The translations under genes were made by a program, and so were the position numbers. Shown one piece after another: positions 8,315 through 18,962 of a DNA stretch of 38,365 nt; position 1 is the stretch's first letter, and every line of letters starts with the position of its first letter. Under the pieces are notes generated by a model. That model saw only the letters and a program-made list of their open reading frames with translations. It did no database searches and was not told the DNA's origin. The stretch is from the NCBI GenBank assembly GCA_021807565.1, contig JAKBCU010000005.1:1-38365 (forward strand), read 5' to 3'. The stretch is from Pseudomonadota bacterium (lineage in GTDB: Bacteria > Pseudomonadota > Gammaproteobacteria > DSM-16500).

Positions 8315-9379
8315 TTACACAATTCGCAACATCAACACATAACCCATCCCAGCAAAAATCAACATGGGCAATACGGCCGCATAAAAAGGAGATAATTGAA
8401 AAACAATACTGACCTGCCCTATCAATGCACTCGTAATATAAAAAACAAATCCAACAATAATTCCCATTAATAATCGCAACCCCATCGTCATCGACCGCGG
8501 CGCTGCAAACACAAAAGGAATTGCTAATAACAACATAATGAGTGTTGTTAAGGGTTGGAACAAACGCTTCCAAAAATTTAACTGAAACTCTGCTGCTTGT
8601 AAGCCATTTTTTTCTAAATGCTTGGTATATTCGAATAAATTCGGTAATGGCATTTCATCCGGTTCATGTAACCCTACATTTAAAAATCGTGGTCTTAGTG
8701 CAACATCCCAAACCGTTTTATCCATTTGTTGATGTGTCGTTTCATCATGAATAAAGTTTGTTTTAACCACATCCGTCAATTGCCATTGACCCTTTTGATA
8801 GTCCATTGTCTTGGCATAATAGGCAGCCAACAAACGATGGCGCTGATCAAATTCATATCGTGTCACACCTTCAAGATAATGATGCGCTACCACTTTATCA
8901 ATATGAAAAAAATTATTTCCCTCATGAATCCATACGCCAGAAAGTGTTGCAATAGCTTGACCGCCACTTTGCGCTGTCGATTTATGTTTATCTGCCAAAA
9001 AATGTAAATGAGGCGAAATGAATTCGCCTAGGATTAACCCTAACAAAGTCAACACGACTGCGGCACCCAATACTGCTTGGGCCATACTGCTAATCGACAT
9101 GCCAGAAATTCGCATCACAATTAATTCTTGATGCGAAGCTAACAGACCCAACCCAGCCAAACCACCCAGCAGCACTAGCATAGGGAAAAACTGGTACAAA
9201 TCATGCGGCAGTTCAAATAATACGTGTAATGCTGCTTGCATGATGCCATAATCTCCCACGCCAATATCACGTAATTCTCGTAAAAAACTAATGAAATAGC
9301 TCAAGCCCATGACAATCGCCATGACTAACAACGTAGCCAATATAACTGTTTTAATAATATATAAATGAAGAATTTTCAT
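8315..9379 (-). CDS. lptG: LPS export ABC permease LptG
   Basis: One of the two transmembrane subunits of the LptB2FG transporter, which extracts lipopolysaccharide from the inner membrane and feeds the Lpt bridge. The 354-aa protein has the family's layout: three N-terminal transmembrane helices, a periplasmic beta-jellyroll domain (roughly residues 130-260), then three C-terminal helices. The second helix is preceded by LYQFFPMLVLLGGLAGLGLL, typical of LptG. The ATG at 9379 overlaps the lptF stop by 4 bp, so the two are translated together. The ATPase gene lptB is not nearby, which is usual. Confidence 0.95.
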   Translation of the reverse strand: MKILHLYIIKTVILATLLVMAIVMGLSYFISFLRELRDIGVGDYGIMQAALHVLFELPHDLYQFFPMLVLLGGLAGLGLLASHQELIVMRISGMSISSMAQAVLGAAVVLTLLGLILGEFISPHLHFLADKHKSTAQSGGQAIATLSGVWIHEGNNFFHIDKVVAHHYLEGVTRYEFDQRHRLLAAYYAKTMDYQKGQWQLTDVVKTNFIHDETTHQQMDKTVWDVALRPRFLNVGLHEPDEMPLPNLFEYTKHLEKNGLQAAEFQLNFWKRLFQPLTTLIMLLLAIPFVFAAPRSMTMGLRLLMGIIVGFVFYITSALIGQVSIVFQLSPFYAAVLPMLIFAGMGYVLMLRIV

Positions 9380-10476
9380 GAGGTACGTCGCTCACATACA
9401 TGGGCCTGCCTATACAAATACAGACTTGGGATAATAATCGCGATCGCATGCACCCACCAAACACCTACACTGATTGGTATGACTTTTTGCTCGATAAAAT
9501 TACGGGCAACGAATAATAAATTCATGTAAATGACATACAATAAAATAGCTTGTAATAACGTCGAATAACGCCCTTGCCTGGGTTTGACTTGGCTAAAAGG
9601 AATGGCAATAATAGCCAGTAGAAATGCGGATAATGGAATAGAGATACGCCATTGCAATTCAGCAGCATCATCGGGATTATGGTAAGCTTGAAACAATTTT
9701 TTCGATGACATCACGGCTTGTTGCTGACGCTTCGTATCGGTCATTAAATCAGGTAATTGGGTAGCATATTTTTGAAATTGAATAATGTGATAATTCGTTT
9801 GACCTGGCACACCTTCATAACGATAACCATCCGTCGCCACCACAAAGCGTTCATGTGTCATTGGATTCGTTTGTTGAAAACCGTGTGCGGCGGCTAATAC
9901 CATCCAACGACTGCTTTTCGGGTCAGCCTCTTTTTTTTGTTGGTCTGCAATAAAAAGATTATCGGCTCGTTTATGATCTCGGGTTATTTTTTCCACGTAA
10001 ACAACACGTTGTCCGTGATTTGCTACCTGAAAACGTCCTGGCATCAAGGTATCCAGCAGGTTGGCAGCCGCACTTTGGGTAAATAGCACTTCTTTTTGTT
10101 TCGCAATCAAGGGATTAATCCATAACGTTAGGCATAAGATGAACAATGAAACAAAGAAAGCAATAATAGCCGTTTTTTCTGTTAGCTGTTGCACACTCAA
10201 GCCACAGGCATGTAATACTCGCATTTCGTTTTCAGCATATAAACGGCTATAGGTTAACACAACCCCTAAAAACAAACCCAACGGCAGCAATAAAGAAAGT
10301 AAGTAAGGAATCTCATAACCCATTAATCGAAACAAAATGTTGGATGCGATTTTACCCGAAGCAGCATACCCCAAGTATCGCACCAACTCATTGCTGAGAA
10401 AAATCAGCAATAAAACGAAAGTTAATGAAAGTAAGCTGCCAAGGACTTCTTTAGTTAAATAACGAAAAATAATCAT
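9376..10476 (-). CDS. lptF: LPS export ABC permease LptF
   Basis: Partner permease of LptG in the LptB2FG complex. The protein has three N-terminal helices, with the conserved YEIPYLLSLLLPLGLFLGV region, the coupling segment YAENEMRVLHACGLS that contacts the ATPase, a periplasmic jellyroll domain, and three C-terminal helices. The ATG at 10476 gives 366 aa, the usual length; a GTG five codons upstream also lies in frame but has less support. lptF and pepA are divergent, as in E. coli, and share a region of about 110 bp. Confidence 0.95.
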   Translation of the reverse strand: MIIFRYLTKEVLGSLLSLTFVLLLIFLSNELVRYLGYAASGKIASNILFRLMGYEIPYLLSLLLPLGLFLGVVLTYSRLYAENEMRVLHACGLSVQQLTEKTAIIAFFVSLFILCLTLWINPLIAKQKEVLFTQSAAANLLDTLMPGRFQVANHGQRVVYVEKITRDHKRADNLFIADQQKKEADPKSSRWMVLAAAHGFQQTNPMTHERFVVATDGYRYEGVPGQTNYHIIQFQKYATQLPDLMTDTKRQQQAVMSSKKLFQAYHNPDDAAELQWRISIPLSAFLLAIIAIPFSQVKPRQGRYSTLLQAILLYVIYMNLLFVARNFIEQKVIPISVGVWWVHAIAIIIPSLYLYRQAHVCERRTS

Positions 10477-10527
10477 TGCTTCTGGTATCACACATTAAAA
10501 ACCCGACCTATTATCGCATATTCTCAT

Positions 10528-10555
10528 TTGCCATGCCATGAACCTAGGGTAAACT
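10528..10555 (+). promoter_or_regulatory. Probable sigma70 promoter of pepA-holC-valS
   Basis: TTGCCA (10528-10533) and TAAACT (10550-10555) are separated by 16 bp, 35 bp upstream of the pepA ATG, which has a strong AAGGAG site. Confidence 0.45.
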
Positions 10556-10590
10556 AGATAGCTTAATAGACAGGCTCAAAAGGAGTCACA

Positions 10591-12084
10591 ATGAAGTGTC
10601 AAATTAAAACAGGTCCTCTCGAACACCACAAAACCGATTGTATGATAGTAGGTCTATTTGAGCATAACGAATTAAGCCCTACCGCTAAAAAATTGGATAA
10701 AATCAGCGGTGGCTATCTTTCTCAATTGCTTAAGCACAATGAATTTGAAGGCAAAGTGGGGCAAACGGTCATGCTCTATCAAGTGCCTCATCTTGCCGCC
10801 AAAAAACTATTATTAGTCGGATGCGGCAACGCATCGACTTTAACAGAGCGTGATTTTCGCAAGGTAGTGACCAGCAGCTTTAGAGCATTGGCAGATGCCA
10901 ACGTGCAAACTGCTATTTCATTTTTAACCGAAATACCGGTAAAAAATCAAGCGTTACCAACTCATATCAAGCACACTGTCGAGCTTGGCTTTGAGGCATC
11001 GTATCAATTTAACGACTATAAAAGTGAAAAAAAGCCGGCTTCATCCTTACACACCCTCATCTTAGCCATGACTGAAAAAAATCAATTAAAAAAATGTGAA
11101 GAAGCCCTGCGGCAAGGCCAGGCCATCGCAGCAGGTGTAAGTTATACTAAACAGTTAGCAAATCAGCCCAGTAATATCTGTACTCCAACCTATCTTGCTG
11201 CTCAAGCCAAAGCACTTGCCAAACAGTATACAGCCATCAAGACCACAGTCCTTGAACAAAAAGACATGAAAAAACTAGGGATGGGTGCCTTATTAGCGGT
11301 TGCTAAAGGCAGTGCAGAGCCGCCTAAACTCATTTGCCTTGAATATAAAGGGTCTAAGAAAAAACAAGCGCCTATTGCTATTGTGGGCAAGGGAATTACC
11401 TTTGATACCGGCGGTATTTCTTTGAAACCCGCAGAGGCAATGGTTGGAATGAAATACGATATGTGCGGCGCGGCAACCGTATTAGGTACGCTAAAAGCAG
11501 CCGCTGAGTTAGAACTACCCATACATCTGGTGGGTCTCATTGCCAGCGCCGAAAATATGCCAAGCGGTACCGGATGCAAACCCGAAGACATTGTCACCAG
11601 CCTGTCCGGTCAAACGATTGAAATTATGAACACAGATGCGGAAGGCCGTTTAGTGCTTTGTGATGCCTTGACCTATTGCGAACGATTCAAACCCGATGCC
11701 GTCATTGATATTGCGACACTCACTGGGGCGGTAGTGATTGCCTTAGGGCACCATGCTACTGGATTAATGACCAACAACCAAGCGCTGGGTAACGAGTTAT
11801 TACAAGCCGGTATGGAATCTTATGACAGAGCATGGCAACTGCCCCTGTGGGAAGACTATCAAGAACAATTACGCAGTCCTTTTGCGGATATGTCGAACGT
11901 AGGAGGCCGTCCTGCCGGCACCATCACTGCCGCCTGCTTTCTCTCTCGTTTTGCCAAGAAATTTCATTGGGCACATTTAGACGTCGCGGGAACGGCTGCT
12001 ATGATGGGTGGCAGTGATCGCTATGCGACAGGCCGTCCTGTTCCTATGCTGATGCAATTTTTGATAAATCGTTGTAAAAACTAA
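10591..12084 (+). CDS. pepA: Leucyl aminopeptidase PepA
   Basis: A cytosolic hexameric M17 metallo-aminopeptidase that removes N-terminal residues from peptides; some relatives also bind DNA at operators and at Xer recombination sites. The C-terminal catalytic domain carries the metal-binding GKGITFDTGGISLKP segment and the diagnostic NTDAEGR (residues 347-353), followed by HLDVAGTAA near the end. The N-terminal macro-like domain is present; the total of 497 aa is normal. The ATG follows AAGGAG at ideal spacing. It heads pepA-holC-valS, an order widely kept in gammaproteobacteria. Confidence 0.97.
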   Translation: MKCQIKTGPLEHHKTDCMIVGLFEHNELSPTAKKLDKISGGYLSQLLKHNEFEGKVGQTVMLYQVPHLAAKKLLLVGCGNASTLTERDFRKVVTSSFRALADANVQTAISFLTEIPVKNQALPTHIKHTVELGFEASYQFNDYKSEKKPASSLHTLILAMTEKNQLKKCEEALRQGQAIAAGVSYTKQLANQPSNICTPTYLAAQAKALAKQYTAIKTTVLEQKDMKKLGMGALLAVAKGSAEPPKLICLEYKGSKKKQAPIAIVGKGITFDTGGISLKPAEAMVGMKYDMCGAATVLGTLKAAAELELPIHLVGLIASAENMPSGTGCKPEDIVTSLSGQTIEIMNTDAEGRLVLCDALTYCERFKPDAVIDIATLTGAVVIALGHHATGLMTNNQALGNELLQAGMESYDRAWQLPLWEDYQEQLRSPFADMSNVGGRPAGTITAACFLSRFAKKFHWAHLDVAGTAAMMGGSDRYATGRPVPMLMQFLINRCKN

Positions 12085-12085
12085 T

Positions 12086-12535
12086 ATGGCGATGCCTAGC
12101 ATTGACTTTTACATTTTGCCCGGCAGTACAGTCGCATCTTATTTGGATGTGACTTGCCGCCTGGTTGATAAGGCGTATCAACAAAAGCACCGTGTTTATA
12201 TTTATACGGATCATCGACCACTGGCTTCTCAAATCGATGCGCAGTTATGGTTATTTGATGAAGCAAGCTTTCTGCCGCATCAGCTTACCACTGAAAAACT
12301 CACACTTCCCGTACCTATTCAGATTGGGTATGATGCTCCCTCGGAGGATCAATGCGATATCTTAGTGAATCTTAGCAGTCGGGTGCCGACGTTTTATGCC
12401 CAATTTAATCGCATACTTGAAATCGTGATAGGTGATCCTGATGCTCAAGCATTAGGCCGGGAACGCTATCGTTTTTATCGCACACACGATCTTGAAATAA
12501 CCACTCATAAACTACAAACCACTTTATCATTATGA
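12086..12535 (+). CDS. holC: DNA polymerase III chi subunit HolC
   Basis: HolC links the clamp loader of the replicative polymerase to single-stranded DNA-binding protein. The 149-aa protein starts with FYILPGSTV, continues with [20 protein letters not shown] and FLPHQL, and has LVNLSSRVP in the middle; these match the family's core. The start could be the ATG at 12086 or the one at 12092, as neither has a clear ribosome-binding site. It begins 2 nt after the pepA stop, and its own stop overlaps the valS ATG by 4 bp, so translation of all three genes is probably coupled. Confidence 0.92.
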   Translation: MAMPSIDFYILPGSTVASYLDVTCRLVDKAYQQKHRVYIYTDHRPLASQIDAQLWLFDEASFLPHQLTTEKLTLPVPIQIGYDAPSEDQCDILVNLSSRVPTFYAQFNRILEIVIGDPDAQALGRERYRFYRTHDLEITTHKLQTTLSL

Positions 12536-15285
12536 AAAAACTATACCAACCGCACACGATAGAACAACACTGGTACTCAGTCTGGGAAAAAAACCATTAT
12601 TTTGCCCCCAGCGGCAAAGGTCTCGCTTATTGCATGATGCTACCTCCACCGAATGTCACAGGTAGTCTTCATATGGGTCATGGGTTTGGTTTCACTCTCA
12701 TGGATATTCTGGTCCGTTATCACCGCATGCAGGGCAACAATACACTCTGGCAACCAGGAACCGATCATGCTGGTATCGCAACACAAATGGTAGTAGAACG
12801 AAAACTCATGATCAGTGGTCAATCCCGCCATGAACTAGGAAGAGAAGCCTTTGTTGAAAAAATTTGGGAATGGAAGAATGAGTCGGGCAATCAAATTACC
12901 AGGCAGTTGCGCCGCTTGGGTGCATCATTGGATTGGTCTCGCGAACGATTTACGATGGATGACTCGCTGTCCCATGCCGTGCGCGAAGTCTTTATTCGAC
13001 TATACAATGAAGGGTTAATTTATCGCGGCACACGTCTCGTGAATTGGGATCCCACCTTACTCACTGCCATCTCCGATCTAGAAGTCATCAGCACTGAGGA
13101 AGAAGGTAGCTTGTGGCATATCCGTTATCCCTTGGTGGACGACAATACTTATATTGTCATAGCCACCACTCGACCCGAGACCCTATTAGGTGATGTCGCT
13201 GTCGCCGTCCATCCTGACGATGAGCGCTACCAACACCTCATAGGCAAACACGTTCAATTGCCCTTAACGAATCGCACGATTCCTATCATTGCAGATAACT
13301 ATGTCGAAAAAGATTTTGGCAGCGGCTGCGTCAAAATTACTCCAGCCCATGATTTTAACGATTTTGCTGTTGGCCAGCGTCACCAATTATCGCCCATGAC
13401 TATTTTTACGCCTGATGCTCATATTAATGAAAATGCACCAGCCAATTATCAAGGGTTAGATCGCTACACCGCACGCAAGCAAATTATTCAAGACTTAGCC
13501 TTATTGGGCTTATTGGAAAAAACTGAAAAACACACGCTAAAGGTGCCGCGTGGTGAAAAATCCAATGCCGTCATTGAACCCTATCTGACGCAACAATGGT
13601 TTATGAAAATGAAACCGCTAGCAGAACCTGCTCTTCGTATTGTGGAAGAGGGTAAAATTCGTTTTACACCAGAAAACTGGACAAAAACATATTATCAATG
13701 GCTGCATAATATCGAAGATTGGTGCATCAGCCGACAATTATGGTGGGGACATCGCATTCCTGTTTGGTACGATCAAAACCAAACGAGTTATGTAGGTCAC
13801 AGTGAAGAGGATGTACGTCAGCGATATAGACTGGGTGATGAGTTAAAACTCACGCAAGATCAAGATGTCCTCGATACTTGGTTTTCTTCTGCCCTTTGGC
13901 CTTTTTCTACGTTGGGCTGGCCAGAGCAAACGCCTGACTTAACTACATTCTACCCAAATAGCGTGTTGGTCACTGGATTCGATATTATCTTTTTCTGGGT
14001 AGCTCGCATGATTATGCTAGGCTTAAAATTCACTGGAGACATCCCTTTCAAGCATATTTTTATTACTGGACTCATTCGTGATGCTGAAGGGCATAAAATG
14101 TCTAAATCGAAAGGTAATGTACTGGATCCTTTAGATTTAATTGATGGAATAACATTAGATGCTTTATTGCATAAACGCACCTCTGGACTGATGCAACCTG
14201 CAATGGCCCAAAAAATTGAAAGAGCAACCCGACGTGAATTTCCAGAAGGGATTGCTTCTTATGGCACCGATGCACTGCGTTTTACTTTTTGTGCACTGGC
14301 TTCCTATGGACGCGAAATTCGTTTTGATTTAGGTCGCTTAGAAGGGTATCGTAATTTTTGTAATAAATTATGGAATGCAGCACGTTATGTCTTAATGAAC
14401 ACAGAAGGCAAAGAAATTGGGATGGGTGAGTTATCCTTACCAGATCAATGGATTGTATCGAGACTGCAGGCAACCATAGGCTCAGCTCATAATGCATTGA
14501 TTCAGTATCGTTTTGATTTATTAGCACAAACCCTTTATGACTTTATTTGGAATGAATTTTGTGATTGGTATCTAGAATTATCCAAGCCAATACTCATGTC
14601 AAATCATAGCACAGAGGCGGCTTTACGTGGCACAAGGCATACCTTGGTTACTGTATTAGAAACGGTATTACGTTTATTGCACCCTATTATGCCTTTTATC
14701 ACGGAAGAAATTTGGCAACGCGTTGCGCCACTGGCGGGTATATTTGGCAATACTATCATGTTACAAGCTTATCCAACCTTGGATACCACATTGCAACATC
14801 CCGCTGCCGAAGCAGAATTGCAGTGGGTAAAAAGCATCATTGTTGCCATTCGGACCATTCGAAGTGAAATGAATGTCAGTCCAGCCAAGCTGCTCACTGT
14901 ACTGTTAGACAAGGGAACGCATACCGATCACCATGGTATACAAACCCATCTCCCCCTGATCGCAACCTTAGCGAAGTTAGAAACCCTTCGTTGGTTGGGT
15001 AAAGATGAAACACCGCCCGAGTCTGCTGTCGCCTATCTCAATGAATTAGCCATTCTGATACCCCTCACCGGTCTAATCGACAAAAATGAAGAAACCAATC
15101 GACTTTTAAGAGAAATCAATAAATTAATCAAAGAGATAGAAAAAATTTCGGAGAAATTACAAAACCCCCAATTTGTGAATAAAGCCCCCCAGATCGTGGT
15201 TGAAAAAGAACGTTCAAGACTGGCCGATCTACAGTCCACGTTAGCTAAATTAGAAGCGCAATATCAACGTATTGCCGCTATGTGA
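12532..15285 (+). CDS. valS: Valyl-tRNA synthetase
   Basis: The class I synthetase that charges tRNA-Val and edits mischarged threonine. HMGH (residues 47-50) within [15 protein letters not shown] is the HIGH motif, and KMSKS is at 522-526. The editing domain lies between them ([17 protein letters not shown]). Then come the anticodon-binding domain and a C-terminal coiled coil of about 65 residues that grips the tRNA. At 917 aa it is slightly shorter than E. coli ValS (951). It is the last gene of pepA-holC-valS and ends 24 bp from the convergent ankyrin gene. Confidence 0.98.
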   Translation: MKKLYQPHTIEQHWYSVWEKNHYFAPSGKGLAYCMMLPPPNVTGSLHMGHGFGFTLMDILVRYHRMQGNNTLWQPGTDHAGIATQMVVERKLMISGQSRHELGREAFVEKIWEWKNESGNQITRQLRRLGASLDWSRERFTMDDSLSHAVREVFIRLYNEGLIYRGTRLVNWDPTLLTAISDLEVISTEEEGSLWHIRYPLVDDNTYIVIATTRPETLLGDVAVAVHPDDERYQHLIGKHVQLPLTNRTIPIIADNYVEKDFGSGCVKITPAHDFNDFAVGQRHQLSPMTIFTPDAHINENAPANYQGLDRYTARKQIIQDLALLGLLEKTEKHTLKVPRGEKSNAVIEPYLTQQWFMKMKPLAEPALRIVEEGKIRFTPENWTKTYYQWLHNIEDWCISRQLWWGHRIPVWYDQNQTSYVGHSEEDVRQRYRLGDELKLTQDQDVLDTWFSSALWPFSTLGWPEQTPDLTTFYPNSVLVTGFDIIFFWVARMIMLGLKFTGDIPFKHIFITGLIRDAEGHKMSKSKGNVLDPLDLIDGITLDALLHKRTSGLMQPAMAQKIERATRREFPEGIASYGTDALRFTFCALASYGREIRFDLGRLEGYRNFCNKLWNAARYVLMNTEGKEIGMGELSLPDQWIVSRLQATIGSAHNALIQYRFDLLAQTLYDFIWNEFCDWYLELSKPILMSNHSTEAALRGTRHTLVTVLETVLRLLHPIMPFITEEIWQRVAPLAGIFGNTIMLQAYPTLDTTLQHPAAEAELQWVKSIIVAIRTIRSEMNVSPAKLLTVLLDKGTHTDHHGIQTHLPLIATLAKLETLRWLGKDETPPESAVAYLNELAILIPLTGLIDKNEETNRLLREINKLIKEIEKISEKLQNPQFVNKAPQIVVEKERSRLADLQSTLAKLEAQYQRIAAM

Positions 15286-15309
15286 TACTCATATAGATGA
15301 GCATGGCCC

Positions 15310-16374
15310 TTACAGGTTCATACCGGGTCTGCTTTCATGATGGGTGGTCGATTGAGTGTTTGCATTGTATCGGTCCCGCTCGCTGATGCGTGAGGAAAAG
15401 AACCGACTCTCCCTTGCCCTTGGAACATTAGCAGCCGGTTGTTGATTTGACAATGTTGCAATGACATTAGGATTATTCGAATACCTTGCTAAATCCAAAG
15501 CTGACTTTCCTTCGAGATTGAGATAATATCGATTCGCACCCGCATCCAACAAAAGCTGTGAGGTTTCTTCATGTCCATTCCAAGCGGCATACATCAGCGC
15601 TGTATTGCCAAGACCATCTTGATGATCCAGTTTCGCCTTTGTTTTGAGTAGCTCAAGACAGTCGGTATGAGCCTGATAAGCCGCTAGAATCAACGCTGTT
15701 TTACCTTCTTTATTGGCAATATCGAGATCTGCTTTACATTCAATTAAAGCAGCAGTGGCTTGCTTTTTACCATTAAAACAAGCTCGCATGATAGCTGTAT
15801 CACCTTCAATATTCGTGAGATCTAACGTCGCTTCTGCAGCAATGAGTTGTTGAATAAAGTCTACTTTATCTTCTATAGCCGCATAAATAAGTGGTGTATT
15901 ACCCTGTTCATTCTGATGATTCACATCAGCGCCCGCTTCAATCAAGTAGTTAACGCATTCTTTACTATCGCTAGCCATCGCATGAATCAATGCGGTATTT
16001 TGTTTTTGATTGATTAAATTGACATTGGCATGAGCTTCTAATAGTGTCCTGATGCATGCCGCATGACCACCCGTGGCGGCAAACATGAGCGGTGTATTGC
16101 CCTTACTATTTTGAATGTTGGGATCGGCTTTTTGTTCAAGCAAACACCTCAATAACTTTTCATTACCTTGGAAAGCAACCAAACAAAGCAATGTATCACC
16201 TGATGCATTCGGTGTATTTAATATATCTGAAAGAGAAATGGCTTCTGGTACATCCTTCAAGGCTTGTGTGAGCTCACCCAGTAAGTGAGTAAAGTCCTCG
16301 TTCGTGCTTTGCTTGGGGGTTACAATCAGCTGAAACAAACCATCATGTAAGCTTTTCACGTTTCTATTATGCAT
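15310..16374 (-). CDS. Ankyrin-repeat protein, eight repeats
   Basis: The protein has 354 aa. After an N-terminal region of about 65 residues come seven full and one partial ankyrin repeat of 33 residues, each opening with G(N/D/K)T.L. Examples are GNTPLMFAATGGHAACIRTL and GNTALMYAAWNGHEETSQLL. A basic, serine-rich tail of about 45 residues follows. There is no signal peptide. The ATG at 16374 stands 5 nt after AGGTGG; a GTG three codons earlier overlaps that site. In Legionellales, stand-alone ankyrin proteins are often Dot/Icm type IV effectors, so a role inside a host is plausible, but no secretion signal can be read from sequence alone. It follows the helicase gene on the same strand with an 88-bp gap that contains promoter-like hexamers (TTGCAT, then TAGTAT 18 bp on). 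Its binding partner is unknown. Confidence 0.92.
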   Translation of the reverse strand: MHNRNVKSLHDGLFQLIVTPKQSTNEDFTHLLGELTQALKDVPEAISLSDILNTPNASGDTLLCLVAFQGNEKLLRCLLEQKADPNIQNSKGNTPLMFAATGGHAACIRTLLEAHANVNLINQKQNTALIHAMASDSKECVNYLIEAGADVNHQNEQGNTPLIYAAIEDKVDFIQQLIAAEATLDLTNIEGDTAIMRACFNGKKQATAALIECKADLDIANKEGKTALILAAYQAHTDCLELLKTKAKLDHQDGLGNTALMYAAWNGHEETSQLLLDAGANRYYLNLEGKSALDLARYSNNPNVIATLSNQQPAANVPRARESRFFSSRISERDRYNANTQSTTHHESRPGMNL

Positions 16375-16462
16375 TGTTACCACCTATTTTTTTATATAAA
16401 ATACACGCGATAAACATACTACTATATCAATTTAATACTATGCAATGAACTGACTGAAAATT

Positions 16463-18907
16463 CTATTTTTTTTGCAAAGAATGTGGAATCAGTCTTTCAA
16501 CTGGATCACTCGGCTTGGGCTTGGATGGAGCCGACTGGAAAAAATTCAAGCGTCTCACTGCTGCCTCCATCCCCACCCGCAACTCAGCAAACTTAGTTAA
16601 TACCTGATCTCTTCTTTCCTGGGTTAATTTTAACCACATCCCTGCCTTGTCTGAAATGAGATGTTCCGCTTTCAAATAATCACTGTCAATCAATGCAAAT
16701 TTTACCGCTTGATAAACAAATGCAAACTCATCTTTATCCCGGATGCAACGCCCAAACAACTGCATAATATATAGTGCATCTAAATCCGCTTGGCAGGTGA
16801 TCGTTTGTTGAGTGGATAACACACTAGGGATGCTGATACCCGTAGCAAACACACTGTCACTGACTAACTGCATGATCAGACCTGCTCTGAATTGATCCAG
16901 AACTGGAGCCCGTCTTGCTCTATCGTTGTCATCCTTAGAAATCTGATCAATATACCGAGCTTGCAAATTGGATAAGTCGATACGCTCTGATATTGAACCT
17001 AATAATGCCATGATAGATACGGCTTTGGTATCAATAGAGCCTGAAGGATCGCTTAAAATAGATCGAACGTTATGTATACATTCTGTGATTAAATGATCCA
17101 ATGCGTTCTTCTGTATTTCTGGCAAAGCTGGGTAAAGTGCCTGCAATTTTTGTCGTATCTCTTGTTCAAAACACTGAGCTATCTCTTTTGCAACCAGCTC
17201 CTTTACTGTTTTTGTTCGAATAAATTTTTCACATTCACTGTGTTTCACATCCAGTACAATATAAAGCGCTGAGGCCAATACAGTCTGTGCAATGTGATCT
17301 TTTTGCGCCTTCATCATTTGTTCACGGAAATTTTTTTTAGGCACGTTTTCAACTGAGCGTGATCCCAGTTTCACTCGATACTGTTCATCCACCGCTTTGG
17401 CTAACTCTTGTTTAGTCTCGGGAGTTAACGTGAATCCCGATTGTGTAACGTGATGATAAAAGGCTTCCAACAATACCTTGGATTGGGCTGCTTTGCATTG
17501 AGCTATTTTGTTCAATACAGCCGCATCCAATGAGCTTGAAACAGCAGAATGATATAATTCCTCAAAATACTTTACGATATCAGCTCGCAATCCTTTATCT
17601 TCACTAAAAATAAAATTTTTCTGTTGGTCATTCCGCAATAAGTGATTCGATGGCATGTCCTGTTGCAATGCCGCGTTAATGATAGGCATCAGTACCTTTG
17701 TAAGCGCACCAGGCGTTTCGCAAATCGTTTGATCTAACTTCATTTCCGAAAAATAGTGTACCTTATCTCCTTTTTTCAGAGCCCATGAGCCAAAATAGTG
17801 AGCCGCAATGCGCTCTATGATGTCATGGCTGTAAGCGATATCATTCATAATACACATTTCTCTCACCGCACCCGCATCTTGTGCTGCCCGAAGATTAATA
17901 TCATCCACAGGATTACCTAACATTGAAAATAACTTCGGTGTTGGCGTACCGGTCAGAGCTAACACAATATTATCGTTCTGTAGTTTTTGTAAGATTTTTA
18001 TCATGGGATCATTGGAGGTAAATTGGTGTGCTTCATCAATTAAAACAAATTGCCCTTCCAACAATGCTGTTTTAGCAGCAAAGTCCTTATCATCCATTTC
18101 TAAAATAACATACCTATCGTCTAATCCCGTAGTGTTAATTAATGTTTTAAAATTCTCTAACGTTATCTCGGAACCTATACAAACCTCCGGGTATGTATTC
18201 GTTCCCTTTCTAATAGTTTCTATTGCATCTTTTTTCATTTCTGCCGCATGGGCTTGAGTAGGAACAATATAAACGCCTTGGTTCAAGGCTAAACCGATAC
18301 CAGCACCGACAAAGCTTTTGCCAGTACCCGTTCCCATGAGAAGTAATTGACTAGTTTGTCCTTCTGATAACGCCTTGACAAATGCTTCAATGGCCCTCAT
18401 TTGTAATGCTCTTGGTTTAATATGTTTCCCTGAAATTTTTAACTGCGCTTTGCCCACAAGCACATAAGGCTCACCGGATGAATTATCCGCAGTGACATCC
18501 AAATATACTTCGGAATAAGGAGTGTCCATAGAATCCTGGATGATTACTTTATGATAGGGTTGTTCTGTTTTAGTAATGTGAATATTTAATTCGATTTCGA
18601 TAGGTCCCTTTTGGGGATGATGGTAGCGCGTTTTCAGTTTCATGGATTCTTGAGAGCTATTATTCTGAATGTGCTCAGTGAGAGAGGTTTGTAATGTGTG
18701 CGTTTTTTGCGGTTGTGAAGAATGCACTATAGGATGTTCTAATAGCGATAATGTTTGCATAGCTTCTGTATACTGTTTAACAGAAACCAGCACCTCTTCG
18801 TGAGGTGACGTTAATGTTTTACTCCGCTTGGGCTTCTGAGATGTGTTTAGTTCCTTTTGGTGTTTTTCTTCGCCAGTCCTTTTGCGTCCGAGACGATCAG
18901 TGTTCAA
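16463..18907 (-). CDS. Large SF2 (DEAH-type) helicase, unusual architecture, function unknown
   Basis: This 814-aa protein has a superfamily 2 core: Walker A MGTGTGKS (191-198), DEAH (291-294), LTGTPT (318-323), a motif V-like QLVSDSVFATGISIPSV and a motif VI-like QLFGRCIRD near the end. Between the two halves of the core lies an insertion of about 350 residues that I do not recognise, rich in helices and charged residues. The first 30 residues are strongly basic, with GRKR and KPKRSK 14 residues apart, resembling a bipartite nuclear localisation signal. The start is TTG at 18907, just after GGGAGG, with a good promoter upstream. It is not RecG, RecQ, UvrB, PriA or a restriction subunit by its motifs. 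No methylase or nuclease gene is adjacent. A secreted effector acting on host nucleic acid, or a defence helicase, are both open. Confidence 0.85.
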   Translation of the reverse strand: MNTDRLGRKRTGEEKHQKELNTSQKPKRSKTLTSPHEEVLVSVKQYTEAMQTLSLLEHPIVHSSQPQKTHTLQTSLTEHIQNNSSQESMKLKTRYHHPQKGPIEIELNIHITKTEQPYHKVIIQDSMDTPYSEVYLDVTADNSSGEPYVLVGKAQLKISGKHIKPRALQMRAIEAFVKALSEGQTSQLLLMGTGTGKSFVGAGIGLALNQGVYIVPTQAHAAEMKKDAIETIRKGTNTYPEVCIGSEITLENFKTLINTTGLDDRYVILEMDDKDFAAKTALLEGQFVLIDEAHQFTSNDPMIKILQKLQNDNIVLALTGTPTPKLFSMLGNPVDDINLRAAQDAGAVREMCIMNDIAYSHDIIERIAAHYFGSWALKKGDKVHYFSEMKLDQTICETPGALTKVLMPIINAALQQDMPSNHLLRNDQQKNFIFSEDKGLRADIVKYFEELYHSAVSSSLDAAVLNKIAQCKAAQSKVLLEAFYHHVTQSGFTLTPETKQELAKAVDEQYRVKLGSRSVENVPKKNFREQMMKAQKDHIAQTVLASALYIVLDVKHSECEKFIRTKTVKELVAKEIAQCFEQEIRQKLQALYPALPEIQKNALDHLITECIHNVRSILSDPSGSIDTKAVSIMALLGSISERIDLSNLQARYIDQISKDDNDRARRAPVLDQFRAGLIMQLVSDSVFATGISIPSVLSTQQTITCQADLDALYIMQLFGRCIRDKDEFAFVYQAVKFALIDSDYLKAEHLISDKAGMWLKLTQERRDQVLTKFAELRVGMEAAVRRLNFFQSAPSKPKPSDPVERLIPHSLQKK

Positions 18908-18962
18908 AGAACCTCCCTCAAAAATGTTTATTTTTGATCAATTAATTTATACAAGTTCAAAT

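Noticed and set aside
8193..8573. 126-codon minus-strand frame across the glk and lptG ends
   Set aside because: It overlaps the ends of two well-supported genes and its translation resembles neither strand's family.
11202..11597. 131-codon minus-strand frame inside pepA
   Set aside because: It is antisense to a highly conserved enzyme and lacks a ribosome-binding site.
15286..15309. CTCAT/ATGAG hairpin between valS and the ankyrin gene as a terminator
   Set aside because: The stem is only 5 bp and is not followed by a T-run on either strand.
16463..18907. Helicase as the motor subunit of a restriction system
   Set aside because: No methyltransferase, specificity or nuclease gene lies beside it, and the insertion does not show a PD-(D/E)XK-like motif that I can identify.
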